Shown one piece after another: positions 48,746 through 57,970 of a stretch of DNA of 64,000 nucleotides (position 1 is the stretch's first letter; each line of letters starts with the position of its first letter). The position numbers were made by a program, and so were the translations under genes. The DNA lies in assembly GCF_025770725.1 (NCBI RefSeq), contig NZ_JANZKZ010000001.1, forward strand, positions 310,001 to 374,000, in the 5' to 3' direction. Origin of the DNA: Sulfurospirillum oryzae. GTDB lineage: Bacteria; Campylobacterota; Campylobacteria; Campylobacterales; Sulfurospirillaceae. Under the pieces are notes generated by a model, which ran no database searches, was not told the origin of the DNA, and saw only the letters and a program-made list of their open reading frames with translations.

Positions 48746-51500
48746 TTAATGCCTCATTACATCTGTGGCAAAGTTCTTCTTCACTTTTAGCACGGTATTT
48801 CCAGCAACGTGGGCATTTGCATTTAGACGCTTTAAGGATTTTAAACTGATCCCCAGCCACCTCAAACACACCCATTTCGCCCTCTTCGTTGTGCTCTATC
48901 ACTTTACTCACCGTAAACCAGTCTTCTGCGTCCACTTTCTCTAGTGCTGCGATTTTTGGTGAAGTCGTTTGAAGCGCTAACTCAAGCGTTGATTTGATGA
49001 TTTTCTCTTTTTTCAATGCGTCAACGATTTCAAAGAATTTCTCTCTCGCTTCCATCATGTACGCTTCATCAAACGAAGTCGCAATAGCAGGTAGAGGCTG
49101 ATAAACAAGATCAAAAACACTTTCACAATTTTGTTTTAAAATAGCAGGGGCATATTCCATCATCTCATCAATCGTATAGGTCAATGTTGGAGCCATAAGC
49201 ACCATCAATTTCTCAGCAATGAGCGCCATTGCACTTTGTGCTGAAAGACGAATAGAGTCATTTTTAGCATTACAGTAGAGTCTGTCTTTAGAAATATCGA
49301 GGTAAATACCACTGAGTTCCACTGCGATAAAATGGTTCAAAAGCGCAAAACCTTTGGAAAATTCATACTCTCTAAAGTACCCTTCTGCTTCATCAAAAAC
49401 CGCTTTGGCATGCGCTAAGATCCATTGATCCAAAACGCCCATTTGCGAAAATGGCATAATGGTTTCAAGATCATTCACGTTAGCCAATAAAAATCTAAAG
49501 GTATTACGAATTTTACGATACTGCTCGCTGATCTGTTTTAAGATGTTGTCGCTGATTTTAAGATCTGTTGTGTATTCACTCGTTCCAACCCAAAGGCGAA
49601 GAATTTCAACACCGTGACTTTTTGCAATATCCGTAGGGGCTACAACATTGCCCTTCGATTTGCTCATCTTCTCACCCTTCTCATCCACCGTAAAACCATG
49701 TGTAAGAATTTTTTGATATGGAGCAATGCCATTGTTGGCAGTACTGACTAAGAGTGAACTTTGGAACCAACCACGATGTTGATCACTCCCTTCTAGATAC
49801 ATCGTCGCAGGATAATGTCCTGCATCATAGTCTTTGGATTGAAGAACCGCTTTCCATGTACTACCACTGTCAAACCAAACATCCAAAATATCCATGACTT
49901 TTTCAAGGTTTTCTGGCTTATAACCGCTATTGTCAACTAAAAGGTCTTTGATCTCTAAATCCCACCAAGCGTCCGCACCTTTTTCTTCAAAGATGTTGGC
50001 GATATGCTCTACAATTTTAGCATCAAAGATTGGTTTACCCGTTGTTTTATCTCTAAAAAATGCGATAGGAACACCCCAGTCACGTTGTCTTGAGATACAC
50101 CAATCTGGTCTATTTTCGATCATTGAACCTAGACGATTAATACCCGATTTTGGGTAAAAACGCACTTTTCCAAGCTCATCCATTGCCATTTTACGAAGGC
50201 TCTCACGTCCGCCAACCGCTTCGTCCATTGCCACAAACCACTGTTTTGTCGCGCGGTAAATAACCGGCTGATGGGTTCTCCAACAAAATGGATAGGAGTG
50301 GGTAAACTTAGAGCATTTCAAAAGTCTTGTACCCAAAAGCTCTAAAATACGCTCGTTGCATTTAAAAATATGCTCGCCTACGAAACTTTGCGCATCTGGA
50401 AGCAACCCTAAATGAACCACAGTCTCATCGTAACAGCCTCTCTCATCAACAGGCATCACCACTTCAAGACCGTAACGAAGTCCCACTTTGTAGTCATCAT
50501 CACCGTGTCCTGGAGCTGTGTGAACACAACCACTACCACCGTCCATCGTTACGTGATCGCCAAGAATTAATTGTGATGGTCTGCCATTAAGAGGGTTGAT
50601 TGCAAAACTATTTTCAAGCACACTGGCTTTAAACGTTTTAACGATCTCACCTGCAACGACGCCTTGTTCAATCAGTTTTACATGTAAAGGCTCTGCAACG
50701 ATGTAACCATCACTGGTAAGCACATAGTTTTCATCGGGACTAAAAGAGATACCCACATTCGCAGGCAGTGTCCACGGCGTTGTGGTCCAGATAATGACAG
50801 AAGCGTCAGAGCTGATTTCAAGTTTTGCTTTGGCTTCAGGGCTCAGTGCAAATGCCACAAAAATTGAGTAGTCTTCTTTGTCTTCATACTCTACTTCTGC
50901 CTCTGCTAACGCACTTCTTGCTGCCCATGACCAATAAACCGGTTTGCTTCGTTCAACCAAAAGTCCTTTGTCAGCAACACCGCATAACGCACGGTAAATG
51001 TCCGCTTCAAATTTAAACTTCATGGTCATGTATGGATTGTCCCAATCACCAATAACACCTAAAGATTTAAACTCTTCGCGTTGAATATCAATAAACTTTC
51101 TCGCATGCTCACGACACAACTCTCTGATTTTACTTTTTGGGAGTGCGTCTTTTTTCTCTTTACCAAGATTTTTTTCAACTTGCTGCTCAATCGGCAAACC
51201 ATGACAATCCCAACCTGGCACATAACGAACTTTCTCACCAAAAAAATAATGCGTTTTAACAATCACATCTTTGAGAATTTTGTTAAGTGCGTGCCCAATG
51301 TGAATATGCCCATTCGCGTAAGGAGGTCCATCGTGAAGAATAAATGATGTAGGAGCATTTTCTCTGTTTTTAATCATCTTTGCATAAGCGCTCTCCTCAT
51401 TGGAAAACCACTTTGCATAACGAGCAGGCTCGTTTTGGGGTAAATTGCCTCTCATTGGAAAATCGGTTTGAGGAAGAAGCAAGGTCTCTTTATAGTCCAT
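48738..51500 (-). CDS. ileS: Isoleucyl-tRNA synthetase
   Basis: 920 residues. HIGH motif in [15 protein letters not shown] (~57), editing domain (~200-400), KMSKS in [11 protein letters not shown] (~600), anticodon-binding region and a C-terminal zinc site ([10 protein letters not shown] ... CHRC). It is the bacterial type I (mupirocin-sensitive architecture) enzyme. AAGGAGAG precedes the ATG. A TTACATGTAA lies within at 50678 and another in the leader at 51542. Confidence 0.97.
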   Translation of the reverse strand: MDYKETLLLPQTDFPMRGNLPQNEPARYAKWFSNEESAYAKMIKNRENAPTSFILHDGPPYANGHIHIGHALNKILKDVIVKTHYFFGEKVRYVPGWDCHGLPIEQQVEKNLGKEKKDALPKSKIRELCREHARKFIDIQREEFKSLGVIGDWDNPYMTMKFKFEADIYRALCGVADKGLLVERSKPVYWSWAARSALAEAEVEYEDKEDYSIFVAFALSPEAKAKLEISSDASVIIWTTTPWTLPANVGISFSPDENYVLTSDGYIVAEPLHVKLIEQGVVAGEIVKTFKASVLENSFAINPLNGRPSQLILGDHVTMDGGSGCVHTAPGHGDDDYKVGLRYGLEVVMPVDERGCYDETVVHLGLLPDAQSFVGEHIFKCNERILELLGTRLLKCSKFTHSYPFCWRTHQPVIYRATKQWFVAMDEAVGGRESLRKMAMDELGKVRFYPKSGINRLGSMIENRPDWCISRQRDWGVPIAFFRDKTTGKPIFDAKIVEHIANIFEEKGADAWWDLEIKDLLVDNSGYKPENLEKVMDILDVWFDSGSTWKAVLQSKDYDAGHYPATMYLEGSDQHRGWFQSSLLVSTANNGIAPYQKILTHGFTVDEKGEKMSKSKGNVVAPTDIAKSHGVEILRLWVGTSEYTTDLKISDNILKQISEQYRKIRNTFRFLLANVNDLETIMPFSQMGVLDQWILAHAKAVFDEAEGYFREYEFSKGFALLNHFIAVELSGIYLDISKDRLYCNAKNDSIRLSAQSAMALIAEKLMVLMAPTLTYTIDEMMEYAPAILKQNCESVFDLVYQPLPAIATSFDEAYMMEAREKFFEIVDALKKEKIIKSTLELALQTTSPKIAALEKVDAEDWFTVSKVIEHNEEGEMGVFEVAGDQFKILKASKCKCPRCWKYRAKSEEELCHRCNEALNG

Positions 51501-51606
51501 TAATTATCTCTCCTTGGAAGCTACGCAGCTGTGAAAAATTTTTACATGTAAGCGTCTCTTAAAATGAGGCAAGTTTATCTAAAAACGATTTAAGAAGCAC
51601 TTACGG

Positions 51607-51738
51607 TATAATGCGAGGTACGTTATCATGCAAATTTTAGTCTGCCAACACCGTTGGCAAGCTTTAGCGCCCTAATGGCTAACGTAGTCAAAAGAGTTTT
51701 ACTTTTTTGACATCATCAAAATAAAAAAGGTTGTTCTC
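51607..51738 (+). promoter_or_regulatory. Promoter and structured leader of the cinA-like gene
   Basis: TATAAT at 51607-51612 with T-rich DNA upstream is a likely -10. The ~120-base leader holds a 7-bp hairpin TGCCAAC-ACC-GTTGGCA (51643-51659), a weaker one TTAGC...GCTAA (51665-51683), and GTCAAAA...TTTTGAC (51687-51711). Two tiny frames are arranged head to tail in it: 15 codons at 51628-51675 (behind GAGG) and 11 codons at 51675-51710, joined by a TAATG overlap. Whether they are translated is unknown. Confidence 0.5.
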
Positions 51739-52848
51739 ATGAAAAGCTCTTTGATCGTAGTCGGTAAAGCTCTACGATACAATCTGCCATTTTTAAACTA
51801 TATTCACGCAACAATTACGAAACATCTTGATCTTCCCGATCAAACCGTCTACATCGATAAAAACGATAAAGACCTCTTTTTTGTCTTAGAAGAGTCTATC
51901 ACGCATGCCGATGAAATCGTCATCGTCACCTCCAATGACAGCTTCAACTTGGTTAATAAAGTTATCGCAACATTGGGTGAAGAGTCACTCGAACTAAAAT
52001 CAGGTATGCTTATTCCCTCAAAAACCGTTCGCTTTGAAGAAAGTAGTTATCTTTTAGAACGCGAAGGCAAACTTATTAATGTCATCAAAGCCACTGAAAA
52101 TAAAAAACTCCCTCCCGTTTTAATCGAAAATAAAAACAGTTCCGCTCTTTTTTCAATCATCAACATTGATGAAGATTCTTTAAAAATTTTACTTGAACCA
52201 TTGGCGCAAAACTTTGAAATCCGCATTACCCCCACAAAAATCATTGATGGATGGATGATGATTGAAGCCATTTCTAACAAATATGGCAATTTGGAGAGTT
52301 TCTTTAAAGCAGCCAAATCCCTGCTTCCTCAAAAAGTTATTAACCATCCTGATGTCATTGAACATATCTCCGAATCGCTTCAAGCACATGGAAAAACACT
52401 CAGCATTGCTGAGAGCTGCACGGGAGGGCTTATCGCTTCTATGCTTACCAAACGCTCTGGTGTTTCAGCTGTTTTCAAAGGCGGACTTGTGACGTACTCT
52501 AATGAAATTAAAGAGTCATGGCTAGGTGTTAGCAGCGAAACGATTGAGCGTTTTGGTGCCGTCAGCGAGCTGTGCATACGTGAAATGTTAGAAGGAGTGC
52601 TCAACGCAAGCCTCTCCGATTTTGCTATTGCCACCAGTGGCGTGGCTGGACCAACGGGTGGAAGTATCGAAAAACCAGTCGGTACAGTTTATGTTGGAGC
52701 ACGCAATAAAGAAGGCGATATTATGATCGAAAGACTTCTTTTAGAGGGTGATCGAGAGTATATTCAAACCCAAAGTGCTTACCATGCCTTAAAGTTACTT
52801 TTACATGTAGGCGAAAATATTTTTCTCAAAAGTGAAAAAATGTCTTGA
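51739..52848 (+). CDS. CinA-family protein with PncC-like C-terminal domain
   Basis: 369 residues. C-terminal ~155 residues form the nicotinamide-nucleotide amidase domain (ESCTGG at 225-230, VTYSNEIKESWLGV, GVAGPTGGS at 301-309). The N-terminal two-thirds holds the place of the COG1058/MoCF-like domain of CinA, but only a trace of its conserved GD...G.TxDD motif is left (SNDSFNLVNKVIATL, 65-79). NMN deamidation would return NMN to the NAD pool. The stop TGA overlaps the -35 box of the downstream tRNA promoter. Confidence 0.83.
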   Translation: MKSSLIVVGKALRYNLPFLNYIHATITKHLDLPDQTVYIDKNDKDLFFVLEESITHADEIVIVTSNDSFNLVNKVIATLGEESLELKSGMLIPSKTVRFEESSYLLEREGKLINVIKATENKKLPPVLIENKNSSALFSIINIDEDSLKILLEPLAQNFEIRITPTKIIDGWMMIEAISNKYGNLESFFKAAKSLLPQKVINHPDVIEHISESLQAHGKTLSIAESCTGGLIASMLTKRSGVSAVFKGGLVTYSNEIKESWLGVSSETIERFGAVSELCIREMLEGVLNASLSDFAIATSGVAGPTGGSIEKPVGTVYVGARNKEGDIMIERLLLEGDREYIQTQSAYHALKLLLHVGENIFLKSEKMS

Positions 52849-52873
52849 CAAATGAATTTTTTTTCTCTATAAT
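52845..52873 (+). promoter_or_regulatory. Consensus sigma-70 promoter of the tRNA cluster
   Basis: TTGACA (52845-52850), 17-base spacer, TATAAT (52868-52873): both boxes match the consensus exactly, with optimal spacing. The first tRNA begins 30 bases after. The -35 contains the TGA of the cinA-like gene. Unusual for a phylum where -35 boxes are weak. Confidence 0.9.
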
Positions 52874-52903
52874 TTCAGCCTCATTACGAGAAGAACGGTG
52901 AAT

Positions 52904-52979
52904 GACTCGTTAGCTCAGTCGGTAGAGCATCTCCCTTTTAAGGAGGTGGTCGATGGTTCGAATCCATCACGGGTCACCA
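52904..52979 (+). tRNA. tRNA-Lys (TTT), copy 1
   Basis: 76 bases with encoded CCA. Acceptor GACTCGT pairs with ACGGGTC, anticodon loop CTTTTAA gives TTT, T loop TTCGAAT. Identical in sequence to the copy at 53309. Confidence 0.97.
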
Positions 52980-52993
52980 TTCATTTTTTGTGC

Positions 52994-53069
52994 GACCCCA
53001 TCGTCTAGTGGTCCAGGATCCCGCCCTTTCACGGCGGTTACAGGGGTTCAAATCCCCTTGGGGTCGCCA
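52994..53069 (+). tRNA. tRNA-Glu (TTC)
   Basis: 76 bases with encoded CCA. Acceptor GACCCCA / TGGGGTC, anticodon loop CTTTCAC reads TTC, T loop TTCAAAT. D loop GTGGTCCAGGA differs from the CTC copy. Confidence 0.96.
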
Positions 53070-53095
53070 AATTATTCTTTTTTAGTGTCCCTAAT

Positions 53096-53171
53096 GGTCG
53101 TTTAGCTCAGTTGGTAGAGCGCCACCCTTACAAGGTGGATGTCAGAGGTTCGAGTCCTCTAACGACCACCA
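53096..53171 (+). tRNA. tRNA-Val (TAC)
   Basis: 76 bases with encoded CCA. Acceptor GGTCGTT / AACGACC, anticodon loop CTTACAA reads TAC, T loop TTCGAGT. Confidence 0.97.
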
Positions 53172-53178
53172 TTTATGC

Positions 53179-53255
53179 GCGGCGGTAGTTCAGTTGGTTA
53201 GAATATCGGCCTGTCACGCCGGGGGTCGCGGGTTCGAGCCCCGTCCGCCGCGCCA
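53179..53255 (+). tRNA. tRNA-Asp (GTC)
   Basis: 77 bases with encoded CCA. Acceptor GCGGCGG / CCGCCGC, anticodon loop CTGTCAC reads GTC. It is GC-rich compared with the surrounding DNA. Confidence 0.97.
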
Positions 53256-53308
53256 CGATCTATTTTCCCTCAGCATTTTCTTATTTTGTTATGAAACTGC
53301 CTGAGCAT

Positions 53309-53384
53309 GACTCGTTAGCTCAGTCGGTAGAGCATCTCCCTTTTAAGGAGGTGGTCGATGGTTCGAATCCATCACGGGTCACCA
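53309..53384 (+). tRNA. tRNA-Lys (TTT), copy 2
   Basis: 76 bases, exact duplicate of 52904-52979 including a few flanking bases (ATGACTCG..CACCATT). Suggests a recent duplication of a Lys-Glu unit within the operon. Confidence 0.97.
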
Positions 53385-53409
53385 TTGTCCTAAACAAACA
53401 CACTTGTGC

Positions 53410-53484
53410 GACCCCATCGTCTAGTGGTTAGGACACCGCCCTCTCAAGGCGGGAACGGGGGTTCAAGTCCCCCTGGGGTCGCCA
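53410..53484 (+). tRNA. tRNA-Glu (CTC)
   Basis: 75 bases with encoded CCA. Same acceptor stem GACCCCA / TGGGGTC and body as the TTC gene, but anticodon loop CTCTCAA reads CTC, and stem/D-loop bases differ. A dedicated CTC isoacceptor is not needed for decoding GAG because TTC wobbles, so it is a notable extra gene. Confidence 0.93.
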
Positions 53485-53501
53485 TTTCTTCTTCCCAGAT
53501 T

Positions 53502-53945
53502 TTAAATTCTATTGCCTCTTTGATTTATTCCCTCATTTTCATACATATCAATCTCTTGTTTATACGTAGGATTGGCTTTTTTAAGCTCTTCATCCATAAA
53601 AGCAATCAACTTAGCATCAGCATTGCGATGGCTCGCGATCAATAAAACAAAATTGAGATAGACTTTGGAAAGTTTTGGAGCCATTCCTTTTTCTTTAGTA
53701 GGGAAAGGGCACTCTTTGGCTGCTCGAAGAATGGCATTGGTAAGATCATTGCGTGTGGATGTACGTTTTGCAGCAATTTCTACTAAAGCCTCAATCGCTA
53801 TTTTTTGAGCTTTAGCATCTTCTTCTTTAGAATGATGTGTTACTTCAACAACAGTCTTTTGCAAATTGGCAACAACAATAAAAAGAGAGATTAAAACAAT
53901 AGCAATAACAGCAACAATCGTTATGATGAGATAATTCTCTTGCAT
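53502..53945 (-). CDS. Hypothetical membrane-anchored protein
   Basis: 147 residues. One N-terminal transmembrane helix (~6-27), then a mainly helical domain with one Cys (AAKECPFPTKEKGMAPKL). Not recognised. It converges on the tRNA operon with 17 bases between and is followed on the other side by ccsBA; its ATG starts 72 bases from the end of that gene. Possibly a specific Sulfurospirillum-lineage gene. Confidence 0.6.
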   Translation of the reverse strand: MQENYLIITIVAVIAIVLISLFIVVANLQKTVVEVTHHSKEEDAKAQKIAIEALVEIAAKRTSTRNDLTNAILRAAKECPFPTKEKGMAPKLSKVYLNFVLLIASHRNADAKLIAFMDEELKKANPTYKQEIDMYENEGINQRGNRI

Positions 53946-53989
53946 TACAGAAGCCTCTTAACTTTTTGCCTATTATAGCACAACTTAAA

Positions 53990-54009
53990 AGAGGGATAAA
54001 TATCCCTCT
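53990..54009 (-). terminator. Terminator after ccsBA
   Basis: On the minus strand AGAGGGATA-TTTATCCCTCT followed by TTTAAG. An AT/GC-mixed stem of at least 7 bp 9 bases past the ccsBA stop codon. Confidence 0.75.
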
Positions 54010-54017
54010 GCGTCTAT

Positions 54018-57000
54018 TTATAAGGTTTTAGCAAAAGCTCGTTTAGGATAGGCAAGCGCTATCACAAGCGAGACAATCACAATTGTATAGTAGACAAAAG
54101 GCGGTACAGGAATTGGATCACCTGCGGCATAAGAGTGCATGCCAGAGAGATAAAAGTTAACGCCAAAATAAGTCATAATGATCGAAGCAAAAGCAACGGT
54201 TGAAGCAACAGCAAAGACAAACGGCGTATTCAGTTTTGGAATGAATCTCAAATGCACAACTGCGGCATAAAATAGAATCGAAACCAATGCCCATGTCTCT
54301 TTTGGATCCCATCCCCAATATCTTCCCCATGACTCATTTGCCCAAACACCACCTAAAAAATTTCCTATTGTAAGAAGGCTAAGTCCTAAAATCATTGCCA
54401 TTTCATTAATGCGTGTTGCTTCAACGATATTACGGTCAATCTCTTGATTGCGTTTTGTTTGATTCTTACTTCTTACGCTAAATAAAATTAAAGTGAAAAA
54501 GCCCAATAACGCACACAACCCTAGGAAGCCATAACTTGCAGTAATGACCGAAACGTGAATATTAAGCCAATACGATTTTAAAACTGGCACTAAGTTCGTA
54601 ATTTGTGGATCCATCCAGCTAAGATGGGCAACAAAAAGAGTCACACCAGTAAGGATTGATGTCAGTGCAAGAGAGACAACGGACTGGCGAGAAAAGAAAA
54701 TACCCGCAAGGGCTATCGCCCACGCAATATAAATCATCGACTCATAACCATCACTCCAAGGCGCATGCGTTGAGATATACCACCTCAAACCAAGCCCACC
54801 TGTATGTGCTAGAAAGGCAACAAAATTAATCGCAAGAACAATTTTTGTGATATAACGAATATTGAGAGACGATTTGATCATCTTTGCAAAAATAAAGCAG
54901 AGTAAAACTAAACCACTCAATAAATAAACAGGTGTTAAGCGATCAAAGATTTTTGCATGATTAAAGAAAATTTCTGCTTTTATACGACTGCTACTTGGAA
55001 TAATTTCTGAGCCGTACTGCTCTTGATATGATTGTAATTTATCAATTGCTTTATTAGCGCTTTCCCAATTACCTTTTTCCAAGCCTTCGCTAATGGCTTC
55101 AAAGTACCCTCCAAGCAAAGCGCGCACTTCATCTCCCTCTTGTTTAGAGAAATTCATGACAGCCTCTTGTGGTGCGAACCATCGTTTATTCAGATCATTT
55201 TGTTTCGGGATCATTTTAAAGACTTCGCCCGTATAGACCATATAACAAATATTGACGCGTTCATCTACTTTGAGAATGTCTTTATCAAACTGATTACGTT
55301 GGGCTGGTTTTTTACGGTTTGCTTCTTCTGTGTACTTGATTAATTTAAAGGCATGATCGCCTTCTTTCTCAAAAAAATCATTAAAGGCAGCATATTTTTG
55401 ATTTTCAGGAATACCGATAATCTTCTTAAGCTCTGGATGAAATACTTTAATGACGGGCAATCCCTGCCATTCACCCGGTGAGCTCATCATACTAAGCGCT
55501 ACTTGATTGGGTGTAAGCCCCTCGAAGCTAGAGCCTCCATATATTTTATTCAAAAGTTCTGTCGAAATTGTATCGATTGGTTTAATTCTACCATCAACAC
55601 TTTGTACCAAAATTCTTCCGAATTTATCGGCGTGCTTCGTATCATATTGTTTTAAAAAGCCAACATATTCTTCCGTCGTATAGGCATGAAGCGTACTTAC
55701 TTGACCTAATGTAAATACAGAGAAAAATGCTAGCAGTACTGATTTAACTTTCGTCATGTCTTTTTGTACCATCGCTGCAAGTTTTCGAAAACGGCTTTTT
55801 GGATTAATTAAATTAAACAAAAGTCCTATGCCTAAAAGAAGGTAACCAAAATAGGTTGGAAATTTCCCTGGATCATTATTAACAGACAAAATTGTTCCTT
55901 TTTCATCTTGATCATAAGAGCTTTGGAAAAAACGGAATCCTCGATAGTCAAGAACATGGTTCATATAAATACGAAATGGCACATGAATCCCTTTTTCTGC
56001 ATCAACAACTTCAACTTCACTTGCATAAGACATCGGCGACATGGAACCTGCGTAACGATCCAATTGAAATTCATTGAGTTTGATAGCAAAAGGGAGTGTA
56101 AAGATTTGAGAGCCCCATTCAAAAATAAATGGCGTATCTGCAATAATTATTTTCGTCGGCTGACCTTCAGAGCCTTTGCCATGTCCAAACATGGCAATTT
56201 CTTTGGTTTCACCTTTAAATTTTGCCGTTACAATAATGGCCGAGGTAGCGTCTGCTTTTTTCATAGGATTTTTATCCTCAACCACTTTTTCAAGCCCTTT
56301 AAGACCAATATATCGTGGTGCAAAATTAACATTTCCAATGGTATAAAGCTGACCTGCTACAAAATCTTGCTTGTTATCCGTAGCATATTCCCCGCGCTTA
56401 TTTTCAGCCATCTTGAACCATGCAATTTTTTCTTTAGAATAGAAATAAAATTTTCCATCTTCTAACGTAAATTGTACGACTGGTTTTTCACTTTGTGGAA
56501 CTTTTGCATTAAAGCTAAAAATATATTCACTTGATTCGTAGGTATCACCCTCTTTTAAAACTACATTGAGGCTTTCACCATAACCACTTAGCATCATCGA
56601 AATCATTGGAACACCTTGTGGATCATCAACAACTTTTGCAGTCGCATTAGGTAGGTATTCTTTAAATTTCACTTCCGCTTTATCACCGCCGACATCAAAA
56701 GAGAATGAAAAGTTATTCCCGCCTAGTCTGGAAATAAGCTGAGAATGGCTATAACTGTAAGACTGAGTATCTTTCAATGCACTCACCTGAACAAATGCGT
56801 CACTGGAAAGCACTTTACTTTCTTTCATACCATTTCTTACATGTAAAGACCCTTCAAAGCCAAAATAGCGTGTTACGCCTGAGCCAATAAGAATAAAAAT
56901 AAAACTGATATGAAAGAGAAAAGAAGGGAGTTTATCAAGAGTGTAGAGTTTATATCGCACAATATTAGAGATTAAAATGACGCCTAAAGCAATTTGAACT

Positions 57001-57155
57001 AATTCAAACCACCATGAAGTATAAATCAGTGCCCAACTCGTCTCAACACCGAAATCATTTTCAACAAATGTAGCGACACCACTAAAAAGTCCAAAAAGCA
57101 CTAAAAGAATGATAGCCGCCTTCATTGAAAAAAGCTGCTTCAATACAAAATCCAT
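54018..57155 (-). CDS. ccsBA: Fused cytochrome c biogenesis protein CcsBA (ResB-ResC)
   Basis: 1045 residues. Many transmembrane helices; N-terminal ResB/CcsB part (1-~480), a large loop domain, and C-terminal CcsA/ResC part with the heme-handling WWD motif (ESWGRYWGWDPKETWALVSI, ~960) and flanking histidines. It brings heme to the outer side of the membrane and attaches it to c-type cytochromes (system II). The fused form is typical for epsilonproteobacteria. AAGGGAG precedes the ATG; TTACATGTAA at 56837 encodes SLHVRNG. Confidence 0.94.
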   Translation of the reverse strand: MDFVLKQLFSMKAAIILLVLFGLFSGVATFVENDFGVETSWALIYTSWWFELVQIALGVILISNIVRYKLYTLDKLPSFLFHISFIFILIGSGVTRYFGFEGSLHVRNGMKESKVLSSDAFVQVSALKDTQSYSYSHSQLISRLGGNNFSFSFDVGGDKAEVKFKEYLPNATAKVVDDPQGVPMISMMLSGYGESLNVVLKEGDTYESSEYIFSFNAKVPQSEKPVVQFTLEDGKFYFYSKEKIAWFKMAENKRGEYATDNKQDFVAGQLYTIGNVNFAPRYIGLKGLEKVVEDKNPMKKADATSAIIVTAKFKGETKEIAMFGHGKGSEGQPTKIIIADTPFIFEWGSQIFTLPFAIKLNEFQLDRYAGSMSPMSYASEVEVVDAEKGIHVPFRIYMNHVLDYRGFRFFQSSYDQDEKGTILSVNNDPGKFPTYFGYLLLGIGLLFNLINPKSRFRKLAAMVQKDMTKVKSVLLAFFSVFTLGQVSTLHAYTTEEYVGFLKQYDTKHADKFGRILVQSVDGRIKPIDTISTELLNKIYGGSSFEGLTPNQVALSMMSSPGEWQGLPVIKVFHPELKKIIGIPENQKYAAFNDFFEKEGDHAFKLIKYTEEANRKKPAQRNQFDKDILKVDERVNICYMVYTGEVFKMIPKQNDLNKRWFAPQEAVMNFSKQEGDEVRALLGGYFEAISEGLEKGNWESANKAIDKLQSYQEQYGSEIIPSSSRIKAEIFFNHAKIFDRLTPVYLLSGLVLLCFIFAKMIKSSLNIRYITKIVLAINFVAFLAHTGGLGLRWYISTHAPWSDGYESMIYIAWAIALAGIFFSRQSVVSLALTSILTGVTLFVAHLSWMDPQITNLVPVLKSYWLNIHVSVITASYGFLGLCALLGFFTLILFSVRSKNQTKRNQEIDRNIVEATRINEMAMILGLSLLTIGNFLGGVWANESWGRYWGWDPKETWALVSILFYAAVVHLRFIPKLNTPFVFAVASTVAFASIIMTYFGVNFYLSGMHSYAAGDPIPVPPFVYYTIVIVSLVIALAYPKRAFAKTL

Positions 57156-57231
57156 AAAACTCCCTTGTCTGGAAAAATTAAGTTATGTTACCGTGTTAGA
57201 GTAAATAGTTTATAAATCATTAAAGAAGTAT

Positions 57232-57254
57232 AAACCTCCTAATCAAGGAGGTTT
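57232..57254 (-). terminator. Hairpin after livF
   Basis: AAACCTCC-(7)-GGAGGTTT, 8 bp stem, in the gap between livF and ccsBA. Its right half runs into a TTACATGTAA palindrome (57253-57262). The run after it on the minus strand (ATACTTCTTTAA) is not T-rich, so the terminator may be partial. Confidence 0.6.
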
Positions 57255-57274
57255 ACATGTAAAGAGGTTTTGGA

Positions 57275-57970
57275 TTAACCGCCAAGATATTTTTTGCGGA
57301 TGGTATCATCGCCGATCATCTCAGAAGCAATGCCACTCATAACAATTTTGCCATTTTCTAAAACATACGCTTTATCGGAAATTTTAAGAGCAGCAAACGC
57401 GTTTTGCTCCACTAAAAGAATGGTAATTCCTTCGTCACGTAAACGCATGATCGTCTCAAAAACCTCACCGACAATTTTGGGTGCTAGTCCAAGGCTTGGT
57501 TCATCAAGCATCAAAAGTTTAGGCTCTCCCATTAAAGCGCGAGAGATGGCTAACATTTGCTGTTCACCACCACTCATCGTACCTGCAAGCTGGTGACGCT
57601 TATCTTTGATACGAGGGAAAAGCGTATACATCGTCTCTTTGAGATGCTCATAATTTTCATCGTTATTAAAAGCACCCATACGAAGGTTTTCTTCAACTGT
57701 CAAGTTGATAAAAATCTTTCTTCCCTCAGGCACCAATGAAAGCCCGTGCTGTACAAGAGTGTGGGTTTTGTGATTGCGTGTATCATAACCTAAGAAGTTA
57801 ATGTCACCTGTTTTTTTTACACTGTTCAGCAATGCCTTTAATGTAGAACTTTTACCTGCGCCATTAGAACCAATCAAAGAGATAATTTCTCCCTCTTTAA
57901 CCTCAAAATCAATCCCTTTAACAGCCTCTATGAGTCCATAATAGACATGTAAATTTTTAACACTGATCAT
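57275..57970 (-). CDS. livF: Branched-chain amino-acid ABC transporter ATPase LivF
   Basis: 231 residues. Walker A GSNGAGKSS (~36), signature SGGEQQM (~133), Walker B LLMLDEPS, switch His absent as a long motif but VEQN present. Last gene of the liv operon, overlapping livG by 14 bases. Confidence 0.95.
   Translation of the reverse strand: MISVKNLHVYYGLIEAVKGIDFEVKEGEIISLIGSNGAGKSSTLKALLNSVKKTGDINFLGYDTRNHKTHTLVQHGLSLVPEGRKIFINLTVEENLRMGAFNNDENYEHLKETMYTLFPRIKDKRHQLAGTMSGGEQQMLAISRALMGEPKLLMLDEPSLGLAPKIVGEVFETIMRLRDEGITILLVEQNAFAALKISDKAYVLENGKIVMSGIASEMIGDDTIRKKYLGG

Noticed and set aside
52904-53484. Possible integration (attB) site in the tRNA cluster
   Set aside because: No integrase, no direct repeat of a tRNA 3' end and all six tRNAs look complete.
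53406-53645. Plus-strand frame running through tRNA-Glu(CTC)
   Set aside because: Covers a tRNA gene and the opposite strand of another gene; no start signal.
55908-56465. 185-codon frame on the plus strand opposite ccsBA
   Set aside because: Antisense to a conserved gene, Cys/Phe/Lys-rich composition typical for the reverse of membrane-protein codons, no start signals.
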